Source: Candidatus Woesearchaeota archaeon
GTDB lineage: Archaea; Nanobdellota; Nanobdellia; Woesearchaeales; GCA-2687795
Direction of reading: 5' to 3'
Length of the DNA stretch: 64,000 nucleotides
NCBI GenBank assembly: GCA_002687795.1
Contig: NZBG01000024.1
Span: 1 to 64,000 of the forward strand
Shown here: in pieces, positions 18,780 through 26,807 of the stretch
How the letters are laid out: each line of letters opens with the position of its first letter
Position numbering within the stretch: the stretch's first letter is position 1
Position numbers and translations under genes: made by a program
The notes under the pieces: model-generated
The model's input: only the letters and a program-made list of their open reading frames with translations
What the model was told of the DNA's origin: nothing
The model's database searches: none

Positions 18780-19367
18780 ATGTTAAAGCAATTAGGGCTT
18801 TTTGAAGATTTAGAGATGTCTGTGGAAGAAACGCCTAAGTTGAACATTAAAAGAAATTATGGCATGCTGATGGAAGATTTGAATATGTTCAGTTATTGGG
18901 AATTGATGCGCATATATTTTGGTTATCATAATATCTCCTTGCCTCATGAGATGATGTTAAGCTCAGATAGTCCTGAGATATTGGTTATCATGCAGGCAGC
19001 GGCTATGGTAAAGAAAAAGCATGGGCTTTTTCAGATTCTTAAGAATATGCCTATTGAGGATATAGTTTCCGGGATGAATGATATTATATACGGAAAATCA
19101 GCAGGTGCAGGAATATATAAACGTGCGGGCCACACACCCCATCTTGATAGGAGGATAAGCCAGAGAAAAAGATTATTATCTCTTGATAGAGAGGTTAAAG
19201 AGGCATTCCTAAGGTCGTTTAGAAGGGATTATGTTTGTTCTTTTGAAGAAGGTTCTACTGGCAGATTCGAAGATGTTGGAACTAAAAGTAATTATAAAAA
19301 AAGTATATTTAAGTTTATTAAGGAAATGTATAGAGAAAATACTCAAAAAAACAACATCCTAATCTAA
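18780..19367 (+). CDS. Hypothetical protein
   Basis: No family recognised in this 195-residue, soluble protein. The C-terminal third is basic (RRISQRKRLL, SFRRDY). A longer reading from TTG 18720 is possible, but a TATA box within that extension supports ATG 18780. It stands alone between divergent dtdA and the endonuclease III relative. Confidence 0.5.
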   Translation: MLKQLGLFEDLEMSVEETPKLNIKRNYGMLMEDLNMFSYWELMRIYFGYHNISLPHEMMLSSDSPEILVIMQAAAMVKKKHGLFQILKNMPIEDIVSGMNDIIYGKSAGAGIYKRAGHTPHLDRRISQRKRLLSLDREVKEAFLRSFRRDYVCSFEEGSTGRFEDVGTKSNYKKSIFKFIKEMYRENTQKNNILI

Positions 19368-19408
19368 TCCAGGATAATTTTATAAACTCATAATTCTTCC
19401 CTAAAACA

Positions 19409-20107
19409 ATGAATAATCTTCTTGACATCTATAACAAACTCTATAAGAAGTTTGACTCTCAGGGCTGGTGGCCCACAACCAAAGAAGGAAGCATCAAACC
19501 TTCTTACCATAACAAAGAGCCGTTAACAGAAACCCAAAGGCTTGAGATATGTTTTGGGGCGATCCTTACACAGAACACCAACTGGAAGAATGTGGAGAAA
19601 GCCATAATTAATCTTAACAAAGAGAAGCTGATAGATATAAGAAAGATAAACAAAATAAACCAGGAAAAACTGGCTGGCTTAATAAAAAGCGCGGGCTACT
19701 TCAACCAGAAAGCAATTAAGCTGAAGATATTCTGTGCACACCTTTTAGAAAACTATAAAGGAAGCTTTAATCTGTTATTCAGCAAAAAAATAAAAGAATT
19801 AAGAGAGGAGCTCTTATCAATAAAAGGCATAGGTCCTGAGACAGCTGACTCGATAATCCTTTATGCGGCAGAGAAACCAATATTTGTGATAGATGCCTAT
19901 ACAAAGAGAATCATGTCCCGGCTTGGGTATTACAATGAAAAGACGGGTTATGATGAATTACAGAATTTGTTTATGAAAAACCTGCCAAAGGATGCTAAGT
20001 TGTTTAATGAATATCATGCATTACTGATAGAGTTTGGAAAGCAATATTGCAAGAAGAAAACGAATTGTAATAATTGTTTTATAACTGCATTATGCAAATG
20101 TAATTAA
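19409..20107 (+). CDS. HhH-GPD DNA glycosylase, endonuclease III relative (COG2231 type)
   Basis: A base-excision repair glycosylase of 232 residues. The helix-hairpin-helix reads IKGIGPETADSI near residue 140 and is followed by VIDAYTKR, whose aspartate is catalytic. Endonuclease III has lysine after the hairpin glycines (GRKTA); here the position is Glu (GPETA), as in MagIII-like monofunctional glycosylases. The C-terminal CKKKTNCNNCFITALC keeps four cysteines for a 4Fe-4S cluster. TATA (TTTATAAA near 19380) lies about 25 nt upstream. The lesion specificity is unknown. Confidence 0.85.
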   Translation: MNNLLDIYNKLYKKFDSQGWWPTTKEGSIKPSYHNKEPLTETQRLEICFGAILTQNTNWKNVEKAIINLNKEKLIDIRKINKINQEKLAGLIKSAGYFNQKAIKLKIFCAHLLENYKGSFNLLFSKKIKELREELLSIKGIGPETADSIILYAAEKPIFVIDAYTKRIMSRLGYYNEKTGYDELQNLFMKNLPKDAKLFNEYHALLIEFGKQYCKKKTNCNNCFITALCKCN

Positions 20108-20117
20108 AAACATAATC

Positions 20118-20129
20118 TTTATAAATAAT
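20118..20129 (+). promoter_or_regulatory. TATA box of aIF5A
   Basis: TTTATAAATAAT lies 19-30 nt upstream of ATG 20148. That spacing gives a leaderless mRNA and rules against the TTG at 20139. Confidence 0.6.
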
Positions 20130-20147
20130 CCTCCCCTTTTGATTCCC

Positions 20148-20543
20148 ATGGCAACAAAGAAGGCTTCGGTTGGCTCATTACAGAAGGGTTCTTATATTAT
20201 TATAGATGGTCATGCATGCAGGGTAGCAGATACCCAGACTTCAAGACCAGGAAAGCATGGGCATGCAAAAGTGAGAATGAGCGCAGTGGGCTTGATAGAT
20301 GAAAAGAAGAGAATAATAGTTATGCCAGGCCATGATCAAGTTGATGTTCCAATCGTAGAGAAAAAGATTGCCCAGGTGTTATCTGTCCAGGGAGATACAG
20401 CAAGCGTTATGGACACACAAAGCTATGAAACCTTTGATTTAAAAGTGCCTGATGATTTAAAGGATAGTTGTGTAGAGGGAATCAAAGTTTTATACTGGGA
20501 TATTTTAGGCGAGAAGGTAATGAAACAGACAAGAGCAGAATAA
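20148..20543 (+). CDS. eif5a: Translation factor aIF5A (hypusine-containing)
   Basis: aIF5A helps ribosomes form difficult peptide bonds. The 131-residue protein has the modification loop SRPGKHGHAK, where the lysine after PG (about residue 36) is the hypusine site, then an OB-fold domain. The start ATG 20148 is set by the TATA box. The enzyme that modifies it, deoxyhypusine synthase, is encoded at 16.7-17.7 kb. L40e follows after 26 nt, so the two are probably cotranscribed. Confidence 0.95.
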   Translation: MATKKASVGSLQKGSYIIIDGHACRVADTQTSRPGKHGHAKVRMSAVGLIDEKKRIIVMPGHDQVDVPIVEKKIAQVLSVQGDTASVMDTQSYETFDLKVPDDLKDSCVEGIKVLYWDILGEKVMKQTRAE

Positions 20544-20569
20544 TACATACTAATAGGAGGTTAGAAGAT

Positions 20570-20728
20570 ATGGCAAAGTTTCCAGAGGCTCAGGCAAGAA
20601 TATTTAAGAACAAGTTTGTATGCAGGAAGTGTAAGACTGTTATAAGAACTTCTAATACGCTTGTTTTACAGGGTAAGGTTAAATGCAAGAAGTGCCATGG
20701 CAAGGCATTAAGGCCTCTTAAAAAATAA
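20570..20728 (+). CDS. rpl40e: Large-subunit ribosomal protein L40e
   Basis: A 52-residue zinc-ribbon ribosomal protein. It starts MAKFPEAQARIF and has two CxxC pairs (CRKC, CKKC), as in archaeal L40e. AGGAGG at 20555-20560 fixes ATG 20570; a longer in-frame reading upstream overlaps aIF5A and is not real. The site-2 protease starts 3 nt after its stop. Confidence 0.93.
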   Translation: MAKFPEAQARIFKNKFVCRKCKTVIRTSNTLVLQGKVKCKKCHGKALRPLKK

Positions 20729-20730
20729 AA

Positions 20731-21918
20731 ATGGATATACAATCAATCTTTGCTGTGCTTTTTATAATTTTTCTTAGCTTGTTTATTCTTGTAAAAAGGA
20801 AGAAGATGCAGTTCCAGAAGATTCTTACGCCTTTTATATACTTTGCAATGTATAAAACAAAGCTGGGGCTGAAGCTCATGGATTCCATTGCAAAGAAATT
20901 CTCTAAGCCATTAAAGTATATAGGATATCTTGGTATAATGGTTGGTTTTATTGGGATTGGCTTTCTGGGCTGGTCTCTGGTGAGCAATATACACAACCTT
21001 CTTACATTGCCCTCTGCGCCTGCGGGGGTTGGCATTATACAGCCTTTCAAGGCTGGTGTAAAAGGCACGGTTTATGTGCCCTTCTTTTACTTTATAATCT
21101 CTATATTTGTGCTGGCGATTGTGCATGAGTTTTCCCATGGCATAATGGCAAGGCTTCATGGTATTGAGATAAAGTCAAGCGGGTTTGCGTTCTTAGGGGT
21201 ATTAGTTCCTATAATACCCGCTGCCTTTGTGGAGCCTGATGAGGAAAAGCTGAAAGAGAAGGATAGGAAGGCTCAGCTTTCCATATTTGCTGCAGGGCCG
21301 TTTGCTAATATATTATTGGCATTTGTTGTTTTATTGTTTTCCTGGGCTATAGCAGCGCCTATTGCAAACTCTGTTACAGAGTTTGATGGGGTTTTGATAA
21401 CCGGATTAATGGAAGGAGAAGAATATCCTGCTGAGCAGGCAGGCATATCAGAAGGCGAAGTTATAACCAATGTTAATGATATGCCTATAACCACTGTTGC
21501 AGATCTAAGCAAGGCATTGGAAGGAAAATCTCCTGGAGAGACAGTTTCTCTTGCAACAAACAAGACAGGATATTCTCTTACCTTAGCTCCAGACCCAAAG
21601 AATGAAAGCAAACCTTATCTTGGGGTGTATATCCGGGATAATATAAAGATAAAGGAATCTTTCATACAAAAGTATGGGAGCATAACCCCAAAAGTTTTAT
21701 TCTGGTTCTTTGGCCTGCTTTCATGGCTTTTCATACTAAACCTTGGCATAGGAATCTTTAATCTTATCCCAATAGGCCCAATAGATGGAGGCAGGATGAT
21801 GCATGTAACTCTTGAGAAATTCTTTGAGAAGGAAAAAGCAAAGAAGATATGGAAGAGTATTAGCTTCTTATTCCTGATGCTTGTTATAACTAATTTTGTG
21901 ATAGTTTTTATTAAGTAA
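20731..21918 (+). CDS. Site-2 membrane metalloprotease (M50 family) with PDZ domain
   Basis: An intramembrane zinc protease of 395 residues. HEFSHG near residue 132 is the zinc motif inside a membrane helix; PIGPIDGGR near 350 supplies the distal aspartate. Between them lies a PDZ domain (about 215-290). Several hydrophobic helices flank these. Such proteases cut transmembrane anti-factors or signal-peptide remnants. It directly follows rpl40e and is probably in the same transcript. Confidence 0.9.
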   Translation: MDIQSIFAVLFIIFLSLFILVKRKKMQFQKILTPFIYFAMYKTKLGLKLMDSIAKKFSKPLKYIGYLGIMVGFIGIGFLGWSLVSNIHNLLTLPSAPAGVGIIQPFKAGVKGTVYVPFFYFIISIFVLAIVHEFSHGIMARLHGIEIKSSGFAFLGVLVPIIPAAFVEPDEEKLKEKDRKAQLSIFAAGPFANILLAFVVLLFSWAIAAPIANSVTEFDGVLITGLMEGEEYPAEQAGISEGEVITNVNDMPITTVADLSKALEGKSPGETVSLATNKTGYSLTLAPDPKNESKPYLGVYIRDNIKIKESFIQKYGSITPKVLFWFFGLLSWLFILNLGIGIFNLIPIGPIDGGRMMHVTLEKFFEKEKAKKIWKSISFLFLMLVITNFVIVFIK

Positions 21919-21919
21919 A

Positions 21920-22362
21920 TTAAACCTTACTTATAGCTTTATCAATAACAGAAAGATCTTTAATCTTTGATGAAGATATCTTATCCTTGATTTCCGCTAT
22001 TCTTTCAATATCTTCAATAATAAAATCAGAAAAGGAATCAATAAAAGGATGTTTCCAGTCTTTAACCAGGTTTCCTTCAAAACTAATATTAGACCTTCTA
22101 TGGTGGCTATCTTTAGGAAGCACAACAATAACAGGCTTCTTAAAATATTTTGCAACAACTATCTCCTGTGAAGTTCCTGTTCCTAACTTTTCTTCAGCAT
22201 TAATAACAACTAAATCAGATTCTTTTATTCCTTTACAATCTTTTCCGAATACAACTATAGAAGCGCTTCTATCTGAGACAAGTTCAAGAGGGTTAATAAA
22301 ATCAGCATCAAAATGTTTCTTCAGAACTTCTATATACCTTTCTCTCCAGTGATCATACTTGG
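21920..22362 (-). pseudogene. N-terminally truncated nucleotide-processing enzyme (nucleoside 2-deoxyribosyltransferase-like)
   Basis: The minus frame is open from a TAG near 22363 to 21920 but no ATG opens it. It reads HWRERYIEVLKKH, then INPLE, SDLVVINAEEKLGTGTSQEI, and KKPVIVVLPKDSHHRR. This Rossmann-like pattern with a Glu in the TSQEI helix resembles nucleoside 2-deoxyribosyltransferases and related NAD/nucleotide-binding proteins. The usual first strand and start are missing. A GTG at 22123 could start only a 67-residue C-terminal piece. The break coincides with the truncated 5' end of the plus-strand neighbour. Confidence 0.6.
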
Positions 22363-23085
22363 GCTAAAAAGTTAGAGATTAATAAGAAATTTATTACAAA
22401 TATCTCAAAAAAGCCTAAAAGTAAGATATATCATAAAATAGTTATTGAAGCTGCTATTAATCGGAGTATACTAAAACTAATCTTTGATTTACTAATCCCT
22501 AAAGTAAAGGATTTATGCTTAAAAAATCAAAACTTAGCTAAAGCTTACCTAAGGGGTATTATGGCAGCTGAAGGTTTCCCGAGATATAATCACCTAACAA
22601 GTTCTAGAACAGTTCACTTAAAGATGAAACCTAAAGAAGAGATAGAATATATTAATAAATTATTCAAATTATTAAACATTAAATGTTCCATAGTGTGTTC
22701 TAAGTCTGATAATGAGTGGATTTCTTGTGTTAGTGGGCAATCAGAATTAAGAAAATTATCTGATTTTGATATTTTTAAATTAACAAAAGAAAGGAAAAAT
22801 AGGTTCAATGAAATGATTATAAGTTACAAAAGAGAACAAACTAAGATAGGAGAAGTAACTGAATTTTATCTAACTAAATTAAAGGATTTTCAAGAAGAAG
22901 CAACTGCACCGAAATTAGCCAGGTTTATTAGGAGGGGTAGAACAAGAACAATAAATGTATTAAGAGGATTACAAAAAGAAGGACTGATAGAAGGAAAGAG
23001 AATAAGAAAAACCGGTAGACCTTTTGTTTTTGAAATTACAGAAAAAGGCAATAAATTACTTGATAATTTTTCCAAGGGCCTCTAA
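22363..23085 (+). pseudogene. LAGLIDADG-type homing-endonuclease fragment with C-terminal winged helix
   Basis: The plus frame is open through the junction and on to 23085. YLRGIMAAEGFP (near 22540-22575) fits a LAGLIDADG helix of a homing endonuclease. Residues after VTEFYLTKLKDF form a winged-helix DNA-binding domain (KLARFIRRGRTRTINVLRGLQKEG). Only one LAGLIDADG helix is present and no proper start lies upstream; an internal ATG at 22561 would begin after the motif. The first half is probably deleted. Its end overlaps the convergent glycyl-tRNA synthetase by 30 nt. The low GC and A-rich codon use differ from neighbours, as expected for a mobile gene. Confidence 0.6.
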
Positions 23086-24528
23086 TCTTTCTCCATTTAA
23101 GAATCTTTTAAGAATCCCTTTTAAATCATTTATTTTAATCCTAATTTGATGAGTACTATCTCTGGATCTCAATGTAACCGAATCGTCTTTAAGTGACTCA
23201 AAATCTATCGTTATTGCTGCGTAAATCCCTATTTCATCAGCTCTCGCATACCTACGGCCAACACTTGCGCTCTCATCATATTGACAAACGAACTCTCCTT
23301 TTAAGTCATCATAGATATCCTTAGCTTTCTTAACAATATCTGGTTTATTCTTAACCAAAGGAAAAATCCCAACCTTAACAGGCGCTAACTTAGGATGCAG
23401 CTTTAAAACAACATTGCCTCTTTTCTTATCATTATTATAAGCATCAAACATAAAAACAAGAAAAGTTCTCTCAACACCAAGTGAAGGCTCAGCAACAACA
23501 TAAGGCACAACCTTCTCCTTCCTTTCTTCATCATAAACTGAAAGATCCTGCCCTGAAAACTTCATATGCTGCTTGAGGTCAAAATCTGTCCTGTTAGCAA
23601 TGCCCTGCAGCTCTTTCCAGCCGAACGGGAACTCATACTCAAGATCCCATGTATCTAAAGCATAATGGCTTTTTTCTTCCTGCAGATGCTGCCTTACTCT
23701 TAACTTAGCGGAATCAGCTCCTAATTCAACAAACCATCTATGTTCAGCAGCAAGCCAGTAAGCATGCCATTTGGTCTTAATGATTTTCTTATCCAAAGCA
23801 GCTTTAACCTTCATCAACTTTGGCTTGCTCTTCTTCTTCTGCATATCAGAACTATAAACCAGCAATTCATAATCCAAAACCTCTTTTAGGTAAGGGCAGC
23901 TGTTAACAGCCTTTGGATGGATGAAATATTCTATCTCCATCTGTTCAAACTCCCTGCACCTGAATAAGAAATCTCTGGGGGATATCTCGTTTCTGAACGA
24001 TTTTCCTATCTGGGCAATGCCGAAAGGAAGCTTTAACCTTGAGTTTTCCATAACCAGCTTAAAATCAGTGAACATTAACTGTGCTGTCTCAGGCCTTAAA
24101 TAAGTTTTAACAGAGTCACCTTTAATTACCCCAACCTGGGTTGTGAACATTGGGTTAAACTCTCCTTTGTTTTCAAACTCTCCCCCGCATTTCTCGCACT
24201 TGACCTTGCCTACTTCATGCTTATCAAGCTTGGTCTTATTCCCGCACTTTCTGCATACAACAGCAATATCAACAAAACTGCCCACATGTCCTGATGCTTC
24301 CCAGACTTTGGGGTTAGTTATAATGCTTCCATCAACCCCTACAATATCCTCTCTTGACTGCACATGATAATTCCACCAGTTATTCTTAATATTATTCTTT
24401 AGCTCTGTGCCTAATGAGCCAAAATCCCAGAAGCCTGCGATACCTCCATAAATATCGCTGTTAGGATAAACCAAACCCTTCTTCTTGCAGAATGTTGCCA
24501 TCTCCTGAATAGAGATTTTATCAGCCAT
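23056..24528 (-). CDS. glyS: Glycyl-tRNA synthetase, class II alpha2 type
   Basis: It charges tRNA-Gly. The 490-residue protein begins with the conserved GLVYPNSDIYGGIAGFWDFG. A zinc ribbon (CRKC, CEKCGG) sits near 90-115. Class II motif 2 appears as GKSFRNEISPR and FRCREFEQME, and motif 3 near the C-terminus as EPSLGVERTF. The C-terminal anticodon-binding domain (APVKVGIFPL onward) is complete. A short leader separates it from the basic protein gene upstream. Confidence 0.95.
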   Translation of the reverse strand: MADKISIQEMATFCKKKGLVYPNSDIYGGIAGFWDFGSLGTELKNNIKNNWWNYHVQSREDIVGVDGSIITNPKVWEASGHVGSFVDIAVVCRKCGNKTKLDKHEVGKVKCEKCGGEFENKGEFNPMFTTQVGVIKGDSVKTYLRPETAQLMFTDFKLVMENSRLKLPFGIAQIGKSFRNEISPRDFLFRCREFEQMEIEYFIHPKAVNSCPYLKEVLDYELLVYSSDMQKKKSKPKLMKVKAALDKKIIKTKWHAYWLAAEHRWFVELGADSAKLRVRQHLQEEKSHYALDTWDLEYEFPFGWKELQGIANRTDFDLKQHMKFSGQDLSVYDEERKEKVVPYVVAEPSLGVERTFLVFMFDAYNNDKKRGNVVLKLHPKLAPVKVGIFPLVKNKPDIVKKAKDIYDDLKGEFVCQYDESASVGRRYARADEIGIYAAITIDFESLKDDSVTLRSRDSTHQIRIKINDLKGILKRFLNGERLEALGKIIK

Positions 24529-24609
24529 AAGGGTAAGATAAAAGAATTAGCTTATAATATTTTCTATTGGTAAATACAAAATAATCAAAGAATAAGAAAA
24601 AAATACTGC

Positions 24610-24978
24610 TTATCTCTTTCTTCTCTTGCTCTTCCTTGCAGAACGCTTTTCCTTTTTAGCAGCCTTCTTTCTCCTGGTCTTCGCTTTCTTTACGATTTTC
24701 TTTGCTAAAGGTCTTGCACTTCTGACAGCTTTCCTCACAATAGGTTTTGCTTTCTTTATAACTCTTTTTGCTAATGGTTTTACCCCTTTGATTGCTTTTT
24801 TTATTTCTTTCTTAACTTCTTTTTTCTCTTCGCCTATCCCAGCAAGTAACTGGTCAATGATATATTCTCCTCTGTCTTCACTTTTTTTGCCGATAGTGTA
24901 AAGTTTCTTAGCTTTCTTTTTACCTAGAGAAAAAGCTCCTAATCCAACAAGAAAAACCTTTTTAATTCTATTAAGCAT
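24610..24978 (-). CDS. Phasin-like protein with histone H1-like basic tail
   Basis: The 122-residue protein has two parts. Residues 1-60 (FLVGLGAFSLGKKKAKKLY, then RGEYIIDQLLAGIGEEKKE) resemble the N-terminus of bacterial phasin/PhaF-type proteins. Residues about 60-122 are repeats rich in Lys, Ala, Arg and Pro (GVKPLAKRVIKKAKPIVRK) like histone H1 tails. DNA or RNA compaction is the most likely role; a polyester-granule role is not supported by any other gene here. GAGGTGG precedes the ATG, a TATA lies at 25020-25028, and a 13 bp dyad lies just upstream of it. Confidence 0.6.
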   Translation of the reverse strand: MLNRIKKVFLVGLGAFSLGKKKAKKLYTIGKKSEDRGEYIIDQLLAGIGEEKKEVKKEIKKAIKGVKPLAKRVIKKAKPIVRKAVRSARPLAKKIVKKAKTRRKKAAKKEKRSARKSKRRKR

Positions 24979-25019
24979 CTATACCACCTCTTTTATCTTA
25001 TGATTTGGATTCTTTATGT

Positions 25020-25028
25020 TTATAAAGT
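25020..25028 (-). promoter_or_regulatory. TATA box of the phasin/H1-like gene
   Basis: On the minus strand this reads ACTTTATAAAC. It lies about 45 nt before the ATG at 24978, leaving a leader with GAGGTGG. Confidence 0.45.
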
Positions 25029-25037
25029 TTTTGTTTT

Positions 25038-25071
25038 ATTCCAATTTTGGATATGTAACCAAAATTGGAAT
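25038..25071. promoter_or_regulatory. Perfect 13 bp inverted repeat, candidate operator
   Basis: The arms ATTCCAATTTTGG (25038-25050) and CCAAAATTGGAAT (25059-25071) are perfect with an 8 bp spacer. The element sits 10 bp upstream of the TATA box of the basic-protein gene. No T-run follows on either strand, which argues for a protein-binding site over a terminator. Confidence 0.55.
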
Positions 25072-25075
25072 GACA

Positions 25076-25105
25076 GAAAATCCGTTTAGAAATTATAGGA
25101 TTTTC
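25076..25105 (-). terminator. Hairpin just after the SSB gene
   Basis: GAAAATCC and GGATTTTC pair across 14 nt, starting 3 nt after the ssb stop codon (minus strand). The short TTTT in the second arm could help termination. Its loop is large, so confidence is limited. Confidence 0.35.
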
Positions 25106-25108
25106 GCT

Positions 25109-25396
25109 TTACTGTTCAACTATCTCTAACTTACCGAACTTTCCAGTGGATAGTTGTTTCTCGCCCTGCCATTCACCAACATAGCCATTGACGATATGGA
25201 CTTTATCCCCAACTTTTACTTTATCTATATCATCATTCCAAAGGGTTAGCTTAATCTCGCCTGTATCATCCTTCGCAGTAGCATTAGCCACCCTTCCTGC
25301 CTTGCCGAACTTTTCAAACTCTCTTATGGGGCTTATTTCAGTTATTTCTACTACAATATCCACTTCGCCTTCTCTGGCTTTTAAATCTTTTATCAT
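25109..25396 (-). CDS. ssb: Single-stranded DNA-binding protein (OB fold, Sulfolobus type)
   Basis: A 95-residue single OB-fold protein. It reads MIKDLKAREGEVDI, then RVANATAKDDTGEIKLTLWND and GDKVHIVNGYVGEWQGEKQLS, the signature of the crenarchaeal-like simple SSB/RPA fold. GAGGTGG ahead of ATG 25396 excludes the upstream GTG/ATG-like extension. The acidic C-terminal tail of bacterial SSB is absent. Confidence 0.85.
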   Translation of the reverse strand: MIKDLKAREGEVDIVVEITEISPIREFEKFGKAGRVANATAKDDTGEIKLTLWNDDIDKVKVGDKVHIVNGYVGEWQGEKQLSTGKFGKLEIVEQ

Positions 25397-25508
25397 ATTT
25401 CCCACCTCTGTCAACACTAAGGGTTTTGTTTATGTTTATAAAATTATTGGAACCTTATTTTATTTAATATCCAAAAAGTATTTAAAACAACATAGTTTAT
25501 CGCTTTTT

Positions 25509-26075
25509 ATGAGAATCATTGATAAAGAAGAATTTACCTTGAATAAAGAAAGAATAATGAAAGAGATAGAAAAGGGAGCTGTTTTCATACACCCAACGGA
25601 TACCATCTACGGTTTAGGGTGCAACGCCTTAATACCTGAAGCTGTAAAACGGATAAGAAAAATCAAAAACAGAAGCGACAGGCCATTCTCAGTCATTGTG
25701 CCATCCAAAGAATGGATACTTAGCAATACAGAATGTTCAAAAGCTGACTGGTTGGAAAAACTTCCTGGCCCGTACACCTTAGTCTGCAAACTAAAAAACA
25801 AATCAGCTGTCGCTGAAGAAACAATACCTGACATTAACTCCTTAGGCATGAGAATCCCAAAGCATTGGTTCAGCAAAATCTCAGAAAAGCTCAACATACC
25901 AATAGTATCGACCTCAGCAAACTTAATTGGCGGGGATTTTATGACCTCGCTTGAAAACCTCTCTCAGGAAATAAAATCTAAAGTAGACTTCATAATTTAT
26001 GAAGGAGAAAAGTCAGGCAAGCCTTCAAAAGTAGTTGATCTCACTAAGGAAAAAGTAGACATACTCAGGCCATAA
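25509..26075 (+). CDS. Threonylcarbamoyl-AMP synthase (Sua5/YrdC domain)
   Basis: It makes threonylcarbamoyl-AMP for t6A37 in ANN-decoding tRNAs. The 188-residue single-domain protein has HPTDTIYGLGCNA, KIKNRSDRPFSVIV, GPYTLVCK, GMRIPKH and VSTSANLIGG, all YrdC motifs. It lacks the C-terminal Sua5 extension, so it is a YrdC/TsaC-type. The ATG at 25509 follows a TATTTAAAA promoter element; a longer frame upstream overlaps ssb and is not used. Its stop TAA shares one base with the next ATG. Confidence 0.9.
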   Translation: MRIIDKEEFTLNKERIMKEIEKGAVFIHPTDTIYGLGCNALIPEAVKRIRKIKNRSDRPFSVIVPSKEWILSNTECSKADWLEKLPGPYTLVCKLKNKSAVAEETIPDINSLGMRIPKHWFSKISEKLNIPIVSTSANLIGGDFMTSLENLSQEIKSKVDFIIYEGEKSGKPSKVVDLTKEKVDILRP

Positions 26076-26737
26076 TGAAAGAAAAGAAACTAGGAAAAAT
26101 AAAAGCCTCAACAGCAGAAGGGAAAAACAAGAAATTAAAGATACTTGCTGCTGGGGACATACACGGAGATACAGGATTAGCAAAGAAGTTAGCTGAAAAG
26201 GCTGAGAAAGAAAAAGTTGATCTTGTAATACTCTGCGGAGACTTAACTCAAGGAGAAAGCTCTACTTCTAATATAATAGGTCCTTTTGTTAAGAAGAAAA
26301 AAAAAGTTGTTCTTATACCTGGCAATCATGAGACTATTGCAACAGCGGATTTCCTTGCTGAGTTGTATGATGTTAGGAACCTGCACGGCTATTATATAAA
26401 ATACAAGAATGTGGGCTTGTTTGGCTGCGGCGGAGCCAACATTGGATTGTTCCAGTTAGGTGAGGATGAGATATTTAAGTCGCTTAAGAAAGGGTTTGAA
26501 GGCGTGAAGAATTCGCCTAAGAAGGTAATGATCACGCATGTGCATCCAAAGGGTACAATAATGGAAAAATTCACTAAGCTTTTTCCTGGTTCTGGCGGCG
26601 TTAAGAAAGCTGTGGACAAGTTTAAGCCAGACCTGCTGCTTTGCTCGCATGTACATGAGGCTGAAGGCATTGAAGAGAAGGTAGGCAAGACAAAAGTCAT
26701 CAATGTTGGAAGGCAAGGCAAGGTTATTGAGGTTTAA
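26075..26737 (+). CDS. Calcineurin-like metallophosphoesterase
   Basis: A 220-residue phosphoesterase. The metal ligands are seen in GDIHGDTG, ILCGDLTQG, IPGNHET, ITHVHPKG and LLCSHVHEAEG. A short basic extension precedes the domain. It overlaps the YrdC gene by one base (TAATG), so the pair is translationally coupled. The substrate is unknown; nucleotide or phosphoprotein cleavage are both possible. Confidence 0.85.
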   Translation: MKEKKLGKIKASTAEGKNKKLKILAAGDIHGDTGLAKKLAEKAEKEKVDLVILCGDLTQGESSTSNIIGPFVKKKKKVVLIPGNHETIATADFLAELYDVRNLHGYYIKYKNVGLFGCGGANIGLFQLGEDEIFKSLKKGFEGVKNSPKKVMITHVHPKGTIMEKFTKLFPGSGGVKKAVDKFKPDLLLCSHVHEAEGIEEKVGKTKVINVGRQGKVIEV

Positions 26738-26807
26738 ATTAATTCTTGGCAATTTTAAAAACATTTAAGTATCTGTTCTTCAGAATTAATATAAAAAGGG
26801 GTTATAA

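Noticed and set aside
20468..20569. N-terminal extension of L40e
   Set aside because: It overlaps aIF5A and the AGGAGG at 20555 points to ATG 20570.
25188..25508. Long N-terminal extension of the YrdC protein
   Set aside because: It runs opposite the ssb gene and is not part of the YrdC family; ATG 25509 follows a promoter element.
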